NCBI GenBank assembly: GCA_046269235.1
Contig: JBJZOS010000004.1
Coordinates: forward strand, 62,001 to 126,000
DNA length: 64,000 bases
Source of the DNA: Soonwooa sp032078105
GTDB lineage: Bacteria; Bacteroidota; Bacteroidia; Flavobacteriales; Weeksellaceae
Direction: 5' to 3'
The position numbers and the translations under genes are program-made. Below, piece after piece: positions 1 to 8,576 of this stretch (its first letter is position 1; each line of letters starts with the position of its first letter). A model generated the notes under the pieces. The model did no database searches and was not told where the DNA came from. It was given only the letters and a program-made list of their open reading frames with translations.

Positions 1-610
1 CAGTCAATTTTACCCCGATAAGTTTTGGCATTTTCAGTTCCCAAGCCATTCCAGCCATGACGTCAACCGCATCTGCACCACCAACACCGATGGCTACCAT
101 TCCTAAACCACCAGCGTTAACCGTGTGCGAGTCGGTACCAATCATCATTCCACCCGGAAATGCGTAATTTTCTAAAACTACTTGGTGAATAATACCTGCT
201 CCTGGCTTCCAGAAACCGATTCCGTATTTATCACAAACAGAACTTAAGAAATTGAAAACCTCTGAGTTCTTATTAATTCCTTCCTGTAAATCAGCTTCAG
301 CACCAACTCTCGCTTGGATCAAGTGATCGGCATGCGCTGTAGATGGAACCGCAACTTTCGCTTTTCCCGCTTGCATAAACTGCAATAAGGCCATTTGTGC
401 CGTCGCGTCCTGCATCGCCACTCGGTCTGGTGCGAAATCTACATACGAGTTTCCTCTTTCATAAGCTTGTGTTGCGTTACCTTCCCAAAGGTGTGCATAA
501 AGAATTTTCTCAGCAAGTGTCAATGGTTTTCCCACAACTTGTCTCGCCGCAGCGATTCTTTCTGGGTAACGTTCGTACACTTTTTTGATCATATCAAGGT
601 CAAAAATCAT
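1..610 (-). CDS. aconitate hydratase, mitochondrial type (C-terminal part outside window)
   Basis: This is the first 203 residues of an aconitase, which interconverts citrate and isocitrate in the TCA cycle using a [4Fe-4S] cluster. The protein starts MIFDLDMIKK and carries the HADHLIQA and GTDSHT segments, and the flanking text (YGIGFWKPGAGIIHQ, GVGGADAVDVMAG) follows mitochondrial ACO2-type enzymes rather than E. coli AcnA or AcnB. The reading frame runs off the left edge, so the cluster cysteines cannot be seen. It is transcribed in the same direction as acnB about 0.9 kb upstream, so the genome has two aconitases of different families close together. Family assignment is secure; how the work is divided between the two enzymes is not. 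Confidence 0.95.
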   Translation of the reverse strand, partial: MIFDLDMIKKVYERYPERIAAARQVVGKPLTLAEKILYAHLWEGNATQAYERGNSYVDFAPDRVAMQDATAQMALLQFMQAGKAKVAVPSTAHADHLIQARVGAEADLQEGINKNSEVFNFLSSVCDKYGIGFWKPGAGIIHQVVLENYAFPGGMMIGTDSHTVNAGGLGMVAIGVGGADAVDVMAGMAWELKMPKLIGVKLT

Positions 611-893
611 ATTTTAATTTTTTAATATTAATAGTATTTAAAAAAGGCTATACAATTTACAAATTATTTTTGAGCAGAGAATTACTTATCTTTTTCTTTA
701 GAATTAAAATAAATAAAAAGATGGATTCTGTAACGAATTTAGCCTTGTCATCTGGATGGAAATTTCGTGCCTTTAGCGTGTTAATAAATTAGAAAATTTG
801 TATTTCGATGATGGGAATTTTGGATAATGCTTAATTTAAAAAAATTAGACATACAATCTCTTATTTAGGTTTTTTACTGTTAATATGATAAAA

Positions 894-1331
894 TTATTTC
901 ACTAATGATTCCACTAAATTAGCATCACTATCAAAATACGCTACAGTTATTTGTAATTTGTTCCGCTGTACATTATATTGTTTGATTTCCAATTCCTGAG
1001 AAGGCGATAAATCGAACTTGAAATCTGGATCTTTTTTACCTAACACATTTTTATTGTAGAACAAAACATAGCCTTCAATAGGAAGTTCTTTGTTCATTTG
1101 CGATTCTAAAAATCTAGCATACTGCTGAATAGAATTTTTGTCATTAAAATCAACTTGGATATCTACTCTTTGCTTAATAATATCCAATCCAATTGTACCA
1201 TGAACCGGCAACAAAGCAATCAATTCAGGTTCGGATGCTAAAGTGAACCAATCTGGCAATGCAAACACGGCTTTGTTGGAATACCATTGATCTTCTTTAT
1301 GTTTTGCTTGTAAAATTAACTTTTCAATCAT
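894..1331 (-). CDS. conserved hypothetical protein between the two aconitase genes
   Basis: A 145-residue soluble-looking protein without signal peptide or membrane segment. I do not recognise a family. It is rich in charged residues, starts MIEKLILQAK and ends VESLVK, and alternates hydrophobic and charged residues in a way that suggests a small alpha/beta fold. It sits between acnB (upstream, separated by a terminator) and the mitochondrial-type aconitase (283 bp downstream), all on the same strand. A link to aconitase is therefore only positional. The start is the first ATG of the frame. Confidence 0.7.
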   Translation of the reverse strand: MIEKLILQAKHKEDQWYSNKAVFALPDWFTLASEPELIALLPVHGTIGLDIIKQRVDIQVDFNDKNSIQQYARFLESQMNKELPIEGYVLFYNKNVLGKKDPDFKFDLSPSQELEIKQYNVQRNKLQITVAYFDSDANLVESLVK

Positions 1332-1443
1332 TTACTTGTTCTTTATACACTTTGTTGTAAGAAATTGTTTGCCTTTCAAAAGCATAAAACTACAAATTTC
1401 TAAGTCGTTACAAATATCTATTGAACCCAAATTCCTGGTAAAG

Positions 1444-1474
1444 AAAAGGCTATCCGAAAATGGACAGCCTTTTG
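1444..1474 (-). terminator. Rho-independent terminator after acnB
   Basis: An inverted repeat (AAAAGGCTATCC, 6-base loop, GGACAGCCTTTT; one mismatched pair) lies about 20 bp beyond the acnB stop. Read on the minus strand it ends in a run of T. Confidence 0.7.
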
Positions 1475-1494
1475 TTATGATGTTCGCTAATTTC

Positions 1495-4257
1495 TTAGTG
1501 ACAAGAAATAGGTGTGAACTTCGTTAAATTGATACCTTCAACAGCATCTTGGTATTCCTCGATATTCGGAATTCTACCCAGAATTGCTGAAAGAACAACT
1601 ACAGGAGTAGAAGCTAATAAAGATTCACCTTTTTTACCATCTCGGTCTTCAACCACACGACCTTGGAAAAGACGTGTAGAAGTTGCCATAACCGTATCTC
1701 CTTTCTCTGCTTTTTCTTGGTTACCCATACAAAGGTTACAACCAGGACGCTCCAGATACATGATGTTTTCGTATTCGGTACGAGCTGCATTTTTTGGCGC
1801 ATCGTCATCAAATTCGAAACCAGAATATTTTTGTAGCATTTCCCAATCGCCTTCGGCTTTCAATTCATCGATAATATTGTAAGTAGGCGCTGCAACAACT
1901 AATGGCGCGTTGAATTTAACTTCACCTTCTTTTTTCTCAACATTTCTCAACATTTGCGAAACGATTTTAAGATCATCTTTGTGAACCATACAAGAACCTA
2001 CGAAACCTAAATCTACAGCTTTGGTGCCACCGTAATATGTTAAATCACGAATCGTGTCGTGCGTGTAACGTTTAGAAACATCAGCATTATTTACGTCTGG
2101 GTCAGCAATCATTGGCTCGTTGATGATATCCAGATCAATCACGACTTCTGCGTAATATTTAGCATTTGCATCAGGTTGAAGAGCTGGTTTAGCACCAGAT
2201 TTAATTTCTTCGATACGTTGATTAGCTTTGTCAATAAGACCTTGAAGAACTTTATTATGATTATCCATTCCTTTATTAATCATAATCTGAATTCTAGATT
2301 TTGCGATTTCTAAAGATTGAATTAAAGTATCGTCTTGCGAAATACAAATCGACGCTTTTGCTTTCATTTCGGCAGTCCAGTCCGTAAATGTAAAGGCTTG
2401 ATCCGCTAATAATGTACCGATGTGAACTTCAATAATTCTACCTTGGAAAACATTTTCACCATCAAATTGTTTCAACATTTGGGCTTGAGTAGCATGTACC
2501 ACATCACGGAAATCCATATAAGGTTTCATTTCACCTTTAAAGGTTACCTTCACCGACTCAGGAATTGGCATTGATGCTTCACCAGTCGCCAAAGCCAAAG
2601 CTACTGTACCAGAATCTGCACCGAAAGCCACACCTTTCGACATTCTCGTGTGTGAGTCACCACCGATAATAATTGCCCATTCGTCAACCGTAATATCATT
2701 TAAAACTTTGTGGATAACGTCGGTCATTGCATGATATTCGCCTTTTGGATCTCTTGCGGTAATCACTCCAAAATCATTCATAAATTTCATTAATTTAGGA
2801 ATGTTGGTTTGCGCTTTTTTGTCCCAAACTGAAGCCGTATGACAACCCGATTGGTAAGCCCCATCAACGGTTGGCGAAATAACAGTTGCCGCCATAGATT
2901 CCAGCTCTTGCGCAGTCATTAGACCTGTGGTATCTTGAGAACCAACGATATTAACTTTAACACGAACGTCTGAACCAGCGTGTAATATTTTTCCTGGCGT
3001 TACTCCAACAGCATTTTTGTTGAAGATTTTTTCAACCGCTGTTAAACCTTGACCTTCTTTTGAAATTTCTTTTGCAGGAGCAAAAACAGTTGGAGCTTTA
3101 ATACCCAAAGTTTGTGCAGCAAAAGTTTGAATTTTCTTTCCAAAAACAATCGCGTAAGAACCACCAGCTTTGATGAATTCCATTTTTTGCGGTGTTAAAG
3201 AACGAGCGATGTCGATTAACTCTTGGTCGCCGTTATATAATTTTTTAGTCTTCGTATTAATTGTTAAAACCGTACCTGTTGCAACCGAATAAACCTCTTC
3301 TAAAATAGGTTCGTCATTTTCGTTACGAACAACATTTCCGTTTTCATCTACTTTTTTAGTCCAGTTTTTAAGGTCGATTCCGATACCACCAGTTACGTCA
3401 ACTGTCGTTAAGAAAATCGGCGAAATGCCATTAGTCCCACCAACAATCGGTGCGATATTTACGAAAGGTACATAAGGACTTGCTTGTTTCCCTGTCCAAA
3501 GTGCAACATTGTTAACACCCGACATACGAGAAGAACCAACGCCCATTGTTCCTTTTTCTGCGATAAGCATCACACTTGCGTCAGGATGTTGCGCTTGTAA
3601 GGCACGAATTTGATCCTGAGCTTCTGGCGTAATCATACATTTACCATGCAATTCTCTATCAGAACGAGAGTGTGCTTGGTTACCTGGCGACAATAAATCT
3701 GTAGAAATATCTCCTTCACCAGCGATGAATGTTACAATTTTAATTTCTTCTGCAACTTCTGGCAGTTTTGTGAAAAATTCTGCATTTGCGTAGCTTTCTA
3801 GAATGTCTTTTGCAATCGCATTTCCAGCTTTATATGCCTCTGCCAAACGTGCTGTATCTGCATCATACAAGAAAACTTGAGTTTTAAGAACTTCAGCAGC
3901 TTGCTTTGCAATCGCTTCATCGTTTCCTAAAGCCAAATCCAAAAGAACTTGGATAGAAGGTCCTCCTTTCATGTGCGACAGCAATTCGAAAGCAAAAGTT
4001 GGCGTAATCTCGGCAACTGTCGTTTCTCCAAGAATAATTTCTTTCAAAAATTTAGCTTTTACAGCCGCTGCAGGCGTCGTTCCTGGAAGCGTGTTGTAAA
4101 TTAAAAACTGGATAGAATCTGCTCTGTTAGTGTTGTTAGCATCTTTAATTTGTGCGATGATTTCACTTGTAAGTTCGGCTCCGTCAATGGGTTTTGGATG
4201 CAAACCTTGACTTTTTCTTTCTTCAATCTCTTGAAGATAATCTGTATAAATGCTCAT
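1495..4257 (-). CDS. acnB: bifunctional aconitate hydratase 2 / 2-methylisocitrate dehydratase
   Basis: A 920-residue AcnB-family enzyme: citrate to isocitrate in the TCA cycle, and in this family also 2-methyl-cis-aconitate hydration in the methylcitrate route. The N-terminal HEAT-like domain (about 1-160, starting MSIYTDYLQEIEERKSQGLH) and swivel domain precede the aconitase core, with GGDSHTRMSKG in the middle and the cluster-binding cysteines in PGCNLCMGNQ near residue 835. Length is slightly above the roughly 865 residues of the E. coli protein, which is usual for Bacteroidota. The gene has its own terminator and probably its own promoter (a TATTTTTG box on the minus strand at 4342-4349), so it need not be co-transcribed with the second aconitase. 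Confidence 0.97.
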   Translation of the reverse strand: MSIYTDYLQEIEERKSQGLHPKPIDGAELTSEIIAQIKDANNTNRADSIQFLIYNTLPGTTPAAAVKAKFLKEIILGETTVAEITPTFAFELLSHMKGGPSIQVLLDLALGNDEAIAKQAAEVLKTQVFLYDADTARLAEAYKAGNAIAKDILESYANAEFFTKLPEVAEEIKIVTFIAGEGDISTDLLSPGNQAHSRSDRELHGKCMITPEAQDQIRALQAQHPDASVMLIAEKGTMGVGSSRMSGVNNVALWTGKQASPYVPFVNIAPIVGGTNGISPIFLTTVDVTGGIGIDLKNWTKKVDENGNVVRNENDEPILEEVYSVATGTVLTINTKTKKLYNGDQELIDIARSLTPQKMEFIKAGGSYAIVFGKKIQTFAAQTLGIKAPTVFAPAKEISKEGQGLTAVEKIFNKNAVGVTPGKILHAGSDVRVKVNIVGSQDTTGLMTAQELESMAATVISPTVDGAYQSGCHTASVWDKKAQTNIPKLMKFMNDFGVITARDPKGEYHAMTDVIHKVLNDITVDEWAIIIGGDSHTRMSKGVAFGADSGTVALALATGEASMPIPESVKVTFKGEMKPYMDFRDVVHATQAQMLKQFDGENVFQGRIIEVHIGTLLADQAFTFTDWTAEMKAKASICISQDDTLIQSLEIAKSRIQIMINKGMDNHNKVLQGLIDKANQRIEEIKSGAKPALQPDANAKYYAEVVIDLDIINEPMIADPDVNNADVSKRYTHDTIRDLTYYGGTKAVDLGFVGSCMVHKDDLKIVSQMLRNVEKKEGEVKFNAPLVVAAPTYNIIDELKAEGDWEMLQKYSGFEFDDDAPKNAARTEYENIMYLERPGCNLCMGNQEKAEKGDTVMATSTRLFQGRVVEDRDGKKGESLLASTPVVVLSAILGRIPNIEEYQDAVEGINLTKFTPISCH

Positions 4258-4341
4258 AATATGTAGAAGCTTTTGCTTGTAATTTTAATTAAAACTAAAG
4301 GTGAATTCAGTTGAATATTAAATTTTTCTATAAATTGCTGC

Positions 4342-4349
4342 CAAAAATA
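4342..4349 (-). promoter_or_regulatory. possible -7 box (TATTTTTG) for acnB
   Basis: It matches TAnnTTTG on the minus strand about 85 bp before the acnB start. No convincing -33 TTG lies at the right distance, so this is tentative. Confidence 0.35.
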
Positions 4350-4532
4350 CGATTTTTTATACTTTTTTGTAAGCTTAAATCATTCGGTTTTGAAATAAGT
4401 GCAATTAGTTTTTATCTATATTTTTACATTTTGGCTTGTAGTTTACTGATTTATAGTGTGTTAATTATTTTTGTGTGTTTGAAAATCGTAAAAAAATATT
4501 TAGCGAATATTCGCTGATATGTATTTTGGAGT

Positions 4533-4925
4533 ATGAAAATTAAATGGTTTTTTGGCTTATCATTAATTGGAGTTTTGTTAGTTTATTTTTTTATAGATCC
4601 AGCAGATTCTGGTTGGGCGATTAGCTGTCCTTTTTATACGATAACTAATTACGCTTGTCCTGGTTGTGGTAGTCAACGTGCTTTTCACGAATTATTGCAC
4701 GGGCATTTTAGAAATGCTTTTGTTTTGAATCCTATTTTTGTTATCGCAATTCCTTTTTTTTTGATTTTTCTTGCTTTTCAGATTAGCGATTTGAAAAAAA
4801 AATATTCAAAATTTTACAATATGTTGTTTGGATTCAAAAGTATTCTTGCTTATATAATTATTGTTTTCTTGTTTTTTGTTGTTAGAAATACAAAATTTTA
4901 TAGCGTTTTCATTAATTCAATTTAG
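4533..4925 (+). CDS. DUF2752 family membrane protein
   Basis: A 130-residue protein with three predicted membrane segments (about 5-22, 65-85 and 103-122). Between the first and second lies the family signature CPGCGSQRAFHELLHG, with CPFYT shortly before, typical of DUF2752. The function of the family is unknown; the paired cysteines and the His could bind a metal or be redox active. In related bacteria such genes often follow a small CD225/dispanin-type membrane gene. None with a credible start is visible upstream here. The TPP riboswitch begins about 80 bp downstream and belongs to the next gene. Confidence 0.85.
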   Translation: MKIKWFFGLSLIGVLLVYFFIDPADSGWAISCPFYTITNYACPGCGSQRAFHELLHGHFRNAFVLNPIFVIAIPFFLIFLAFQISDLKKKYSKFYNMLFGFKSILAYIIIVFLFFVVRNTKFYSVFINSI

Positions 4926-5007
4926 TTTTTCAATCATTTTGTTTTTAAAATTTAATTGAAAAATCTTCAAAAGATCAAATTTATTTTTCATAAGTTTGCA
5001 AAACGGA

Positions 5008-5079
5008 AAAAGGGGTGCCCTAAAAAGGCTGAGATTATACCCTAAGAACCTGGGCGGGTAATGCTGCTAAGGGAAAAAT
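5008..5079 (+). promoter_or_regulatory. TPP riboswitch (THI element)
   Basis: The conserved thi-box segments occur in order: GGGGTGCCC, then AAGGCTGAGATTATACCC, then AGAACCTGGGCGGGTAATGC, and the closing TAAGGGAA. The element lies in the leader of the TonB-dependent receptor that starts at 5133, so thiamine pyrophosphate should lower expression of that receptor. A downstream stretch (5098-5110) can pair with the 5' side of the aptamer (about 5005-5018) with one bulge and a few G-U pairs, a possible expression platform. Confidence 0.95.
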
Positions 5080-5132
5080 AAGCGGCTTGGCTGTTTGGTG
5101 CATCCTTTTATTCCAACAAATATTGTGTTAGA

Positions 5133-7247
5133 ATGAAAGGATTTATTTTTTTATCGGCTCTTAGTATCGGAGCTTTTAGTTTTGCTCAATCCAAGCAAGA
5201 TACTATCAAGGAGATAGAGCAAGTTCGTGTTTTCAAAAAACTACCAGTTTCTAAAGAAATTATCAATGTTCAGAAAGATCTTGATGCCAAAAATCTTGGA
5301 CAAGATTTACCTATTTTATTAAAAAATCAAACTTCGGTTATATCAACTTCGGATGCTGGTAATGGTGTTGGATATACAGGTTTTAGAATACGTGGTGTTG
5401 CGGGGACGAGTATTAATGTCATGATGAATGGTATTCCGTACAACGATTCTGAAAGTCAAGGGACTTTTTTTGTTAACGTTCCGGACTTGACAAGTTCTGC
5501 ATCCCAAATCGTTATTCAGCGCGGTGTTGGGACATCAACAAATGGTGCGGCTGCTTTTGGAGCGAGTGTTAACATCGTTTCTAAAGATCCAGAAAAAGAG
5601 TTTTATGTGAAAACTGATGACAGTTATGGCTCGTTTAATACCTATAAGTATGCTGCGGAAATAGGCTCTGGAAAGTTCTGGAAAGACCGATTGTCATTGA
5701 TGGGACGTTACACCAAGATCCATTCGGATGGTTATATTGATCGCGCATTTTCCGATCTTAATTCCTATAGTTTTGCTGCCTTATTTGAAGAGGATAAAAC
5801 GAGAATTCGTTTGATGGCTTTTGGTGGGAAAGAAAAAACTTATCAAGCATGGAATGGTATTGATAAATCGATGTATGAGATGGATAGACGTTATAATTAT
5901 TCCGGGGCGATTTATGATGCAAATGGGGAAACTATAACTGGTTTCTACGATAACGAAACTGACAATTACAGACAAAATCATTATCAATTACTTTGGGAGC
6001 AGACTTTTAATGATCATTGGAATCTTGAAACGACTTTACATTACACCAAAGGAAAAGGTTATTATGAAAATTACAAACAAAATGCTAAGTTTTCAAAATA
6101 TAACTTACCGAATATTTTCGTTGAAGGCTCAGAGATTAAGCGCTCAGATTTTATTAGAAAGAAATGGTTAGATAATGATTTCTACGGTGCAGTGTCAACT
6201 TTATATGGTAAATATGAAAATGCAGACATCAATATTGGTGTTGTTGCTAACCAATATTACGGAAGACATTTCGGGAATGTGTCAGGTGTTTTCTTTCCAG
6301 AAATTAATGAGCATGAGTATTACCGAAATAGAACGGTGAAGAATGAAATTTCTGGCTTTGTTAAAGGACTTTACAGAATTTATGACTTCGAATTGTTTGG
6401 GGATTTGCAACTGCGAAATGTGACTTACGATGCAAAAAACATTCAACAAGGTGATGGCGAAAGTTTCGATTTAAACAAAAAATGGACGTTCTTTAATCCT
6501 AAAGCAGGTGTTAATTACAGGATAAATGGCGGTAAATTATTTTTATCTTACGCCATCGCAAACCGAGAACCAAATCGTGATGACTTACAAGAAAACCCAA
6601 ATACTAAAAACGAATTTTTACAAGATTGGGAACTTGGTCTAGAAAAACAATTTGGATCGGTGTTATCTTTTTCAGCGAATCTTTATTATATGCAGTACAA
6701 AAATCAATTGGTATTGTCGGGCGTTATTAATGATGTTGGAAATTTTATCCGTCAAAATGTTGACAAAAGTTACCGTGCTGGTATCGAGTTGGGTGCTTTG
6801 GCGAATGTTTCGAAAGACTTCCGAGTTAATGCAAACTTAAGTTTAAGCAAAAACAAAATTAAAGAAGTTAATGCCTCAAAAGAAGATGCTATTATCATTA
6901 TTAAAGATGCAGAAACCTCTTTTTCACCCTCTCTTATCGGGAATTTGGGATTGCAATATAATTTCGGTGATGCTTTTACAATTGGTTTAACCAATCAATA
7001 TGTCGGAAAACAATATTTGAACAATACTCAAAACGAAAACTACCGAATTAAAGATTATTTCTTGACAGATTTTAATGCAAAGTTTACATTACAGTTGCCA
7101 CAAACAACAGCAGAATTCAAGCTTTTGGTGAATAATGTTTTTGATCAAAAATATATTAACAATGGTTTTGTATATGGCGATACACCTTATTATTATGCAC
7201 AAGCTGGTGTTAACTTTATGTTTGGCATTTCTTTAAAGTTTAAATAA
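5133..7247 (+). CDS. TonB-dependent outer membrane receptor, probably thiamine uptake
   Basis: A 704-residue outer membrane receptor. A signal peptide (MKGFIFLSALSIGAFSFAQ) is followed by a plug domain at about 45-150 (with GYTGFRIRG, MMNGIPYNDSE and RGVGTSTNGAAAFGAS) and a beta-barrel to the C-terminus, ending in an aromatic beta-strand. There is no carboxypeptidase-regulatory N-terminal extension. The TPP riboswitch in its leader is the functional clue: in Bacteroidota, THI elements precede a receptor predicted to import thiamine or its precursors (called omr1 in comparative studies). No inner-membrane partner such as a PnuT-type transporter or a thiamine kinase follows, so those must lie elsewhere. 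Substrate is inferred from regulation, not from the sequence of the barrel. Confidence 0.93.
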   Translation: MKGFIFLSALSIGAFSFAQSKQDTIKEIEQVRVFKKLPVSKEIINVQKDLDAKNLGQDLPILLKNQTSVISTSDAGNGVGYTGFRIRGVAGTSINVMMNGIPYNDSESQGTFFVNVPDLTSSASQIVIQRGVGTSTNGAAAFGASVNIVSKDPEKEFYVKTDDSYGSFNTYKYAAEIGSGKFWKDRLSLMGRYTKIHSDGYIDRAFSDLNSYSFAALFEEDKTRIRLMAFGGKEKTYQAWNGIDKSMYEMDRRYNYSGAIYDANGETITGFYDNETDNYRQNHYQLLWEQTFNDHWNLETTLHYTKGKGYYENYKQNAKFSKYNLPNIFVEGSEIKRSDFIRKKWLDNDFYGAVSTLYGKYENADINIGVVANQYYGRHFGNVSGVFFPEINEHEYYRNRTVKNEISGFVKGLYRIYDFELFGDLQLRNVTYDAKNIQQGDGESFDLNKKWTFFNPKAGVNYRINGGKLFLSYAIANREPNRDDLQENPNTKNEFLQDWELGLEKQFGSVLSFSANLYYMQYKNQLVLSGVINDVGNFIRQNVDKSYRAGIELGALANVSKDFRVNANLSLSKNKIKEVNASKEDAIIIIKDAETSFSPSLIGNLGLQYNFGDAFTIGLTNQYVGKQYLNNTQNENYRIKDYFLTDFNAKFTLQLPQTTAEFKLLVNNVFDQKYINNGFVYGDTPYYYAQAGVNFMFGISLKFK

Positions 7248-7324
7248 TTAAACACTACTTAAATATATCTGCAAAAGCATCTCAAAATTTTGGGGTGTTT
7301 TTGTTTTTATAAATTACTAATTAA

Positions 7325-7355
7325 TTTGCCATCCTGTTATAAAATTATAAATTTG
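7325..7355 (+). promoter_or_regulatory. Bacteroidota promoter TTTG-N19-TAAATTTG
   Basis: Both elements match the -33/-7 consensus with 19 bp spacing. The -7 box ends 6 bp before the ATG at 7362, so the transcript is probably leaderless or nearly so. This also argues against any start codon further upstream in the same frame. Confidence 0.75.
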
Positions 7356-7361
7356 CATATT

Positions 7362-8000
7362 ATGGACATGGCACAGCAAATTTTACAGGTTCTTAATGCT
7401 CAAGGTCAACTTGAGCTAGCAGGGTTGGGGATGCTTTCTCTTATCACTAAACATGCTGAATTGGATGTTCAGAATGATAAAATTCTGCCTCCAAAAAAGG
7501 AATTAATTTTTAATCTTGATCGTGGTCAAAAGGCTGATAATCAATTTAATGGTTTGTCATCGCAAATTCTAAAAGATCTTTTGGAAAAAGGAAATTACGA
7601 TCTTGCAGGTATTGGTAATTGGACAAACTTTGCAGGGAAAATCGACTTTGTTGCAGATTCTCAAATTGCAGCAAACGACTTTTACGGTTTCGAAGAAATT
7701 GAAGTGCCGAGAGTTGGCGCCCATGCGCCCCAGTTAATGCCAAGCCTCGATGAAGATTACAAATTTAATAAATCTATTCTTTGGACATTTTTAGTCGTTA
7801 TTCCGATTGCGGGCATTTTGTACGTTGCATTTACCCAAAAAGATCAACTGTTTGGGAAATCTTCTTTCAAAAGTGTTGAACTTTCAAAGATTGAAAAGCA
7901 ACCAACAAAACCTGTCGTTGTCGACTCGTTGGGTGTAAAACCGAGCGACTCGATCAAAAGCGATTCTTTATCGCGACCAATTAACAATACAAGCAAATAA
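7362..8000 (+). CDS. HU-CCDC81-like domain protein with one membrane anchor
   Basis: A 212-residue protein whose first 80 residues resemble the HU-related CCDC81-like domains of Bacteroidota cell-surface proteins: a hydrophobic helix, GQLELAGLGMLSL, then the ILPPKKELIFN segment and a second GNYDLAGIGNW hairpin. One membrane span lies at about 138-157 (ILWTFLVVIPIAGILYVAF), followed by a hydrophilic, Ser/Lys-rich tail. Related proteins usually carry a C-terminal SPOR peptidoglycan-binding domain; this one does not. The start at 7362 (MDMAQQ) is chosen because the promoter box lies just upstream; a second ATG at 7368 is also possible. Only 3 bp separate it from the thioesterase gene, so the two are co-transcribed. 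Function unknown. Confidence 0.8.
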   Translation: MDMAQQILQVLNAQGQLELAGLGMLSLITKHAELDVQNDKILPPKKELIFNLDRGQKADNQFNGLSSQILKDLLEKGNYDLAGIGNWTNFAGKIDFVADSQIAANDFYGFEEIEVPRVGAHAPQLMPSLDEDYKFNKSILWTFLVVIPIAGILYVAFTQKDQLFGKSSFKSVELSKIEKQPTKPVVVDSLGVKPSDSIKSDSLSRPINNTSK

Positions 8001-8003
8001 TAT

Positions 8004-8525
8004 ATGCAAAAATCAAAAAAAGCAGCTGAGTCGCTTACGGTTATGACGAACATTGTTCTACCAAACGAAACCAACTCGTTGCGTAATCTCTTCGGTGGAG
8101 AACTGCTTTCCAAAATGGACCGTTGCGCTTCTATCTCGGCGGCTCGTCATTGCGAAAGACGTGTGGTAACAGCTTCTGTTAATCACGTTTCGTTTAATCA
8201 TCCGATTCCTGAAGCTGGAATTGTTGTTTTGGAATCAAAAGTGACGCGTGCATTTTCAACATCGATGGAGATTTATGTTGATGTTTGGTTGGATGATCCC
8301 ATCAACCAAAAAAAAATTCATACTAACGAAGGTATTTACACTTTCGTGGCGGTTGATGAGTTTAACAAGCCAGTTCCGATTCCTGCGTTAGAGCCAGAAA
8401 CGGAAGAGGAGAAAAAGAGATTTGATGCGGCACTTCGCCGAAAAGAATTATCATTAATCCTTTCTGGAAGAATGAAAGCGACAGATTCTGTAGAGTTGAA
8501 AAAATTATTCGCTGGAGAAATATAA
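8004..8525 (+). CDS. acyl-CoA thioesterase, hotdog fold
   Basis: A 173-residue cytoplasmic hydrolase of the YciA/acyl-CoA thioesterase group, cleaving fatty acyl-CoA to free acid and CoA. The family signature near the N-terminus is visible (PNETNSLRNLFGGELLSKMD), followed by the hotdog helix with AARHCERRVVTASV. The charged C-terminal stretch (residues about 125-150, EPETEEEKKRFDAALRRK) is typical of this subgroup. It directly follows the HU-like membrane protein gene and ends in a terminator. Chain-length preference cannot be read from the sequence. Confidence 0.9.
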   Translation: MQKSKKAAESLTVMTNIVLPNETNSLRNLFGGELLSKMDRCASISAARHCERRVVTASVNHVSFNHPIPEAGIVVLESKVTRAFSTSMEIYVDVWLDDPINQKKIHTNEGIYTFVAVDEFNKPVPIPALEPETEEEKKRFDAALRRKELSLILSGRMKATDSVELKKLFAGEI

Positions 8526-8529
8526 TATG

Positions 8530-8556
8530 ACGGAAGATTTATCTTCCGTTTTTTTA
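8530..8556 (+). terminator. Rho-independent terminator after the thioesterase gene
   Basis: A perfect 9-bp stem (ACGGAAGAT, loop TT, ATCTTCCGT) is followed by a T run. Confidence 0.85.
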
Positions 8557-8576
8557 TCATTAAAAATGAAGTAGAT

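Noticed and set aside
4311..4517. 68-codon hydrophobic frame between acnB and the DUF2752 gene
   Set aside because: Extremely AT-rich, Phe/Ile/Leu-dominated, with no recognisable family; it overlaps the probable acnB promoter region. More likely non-coding.
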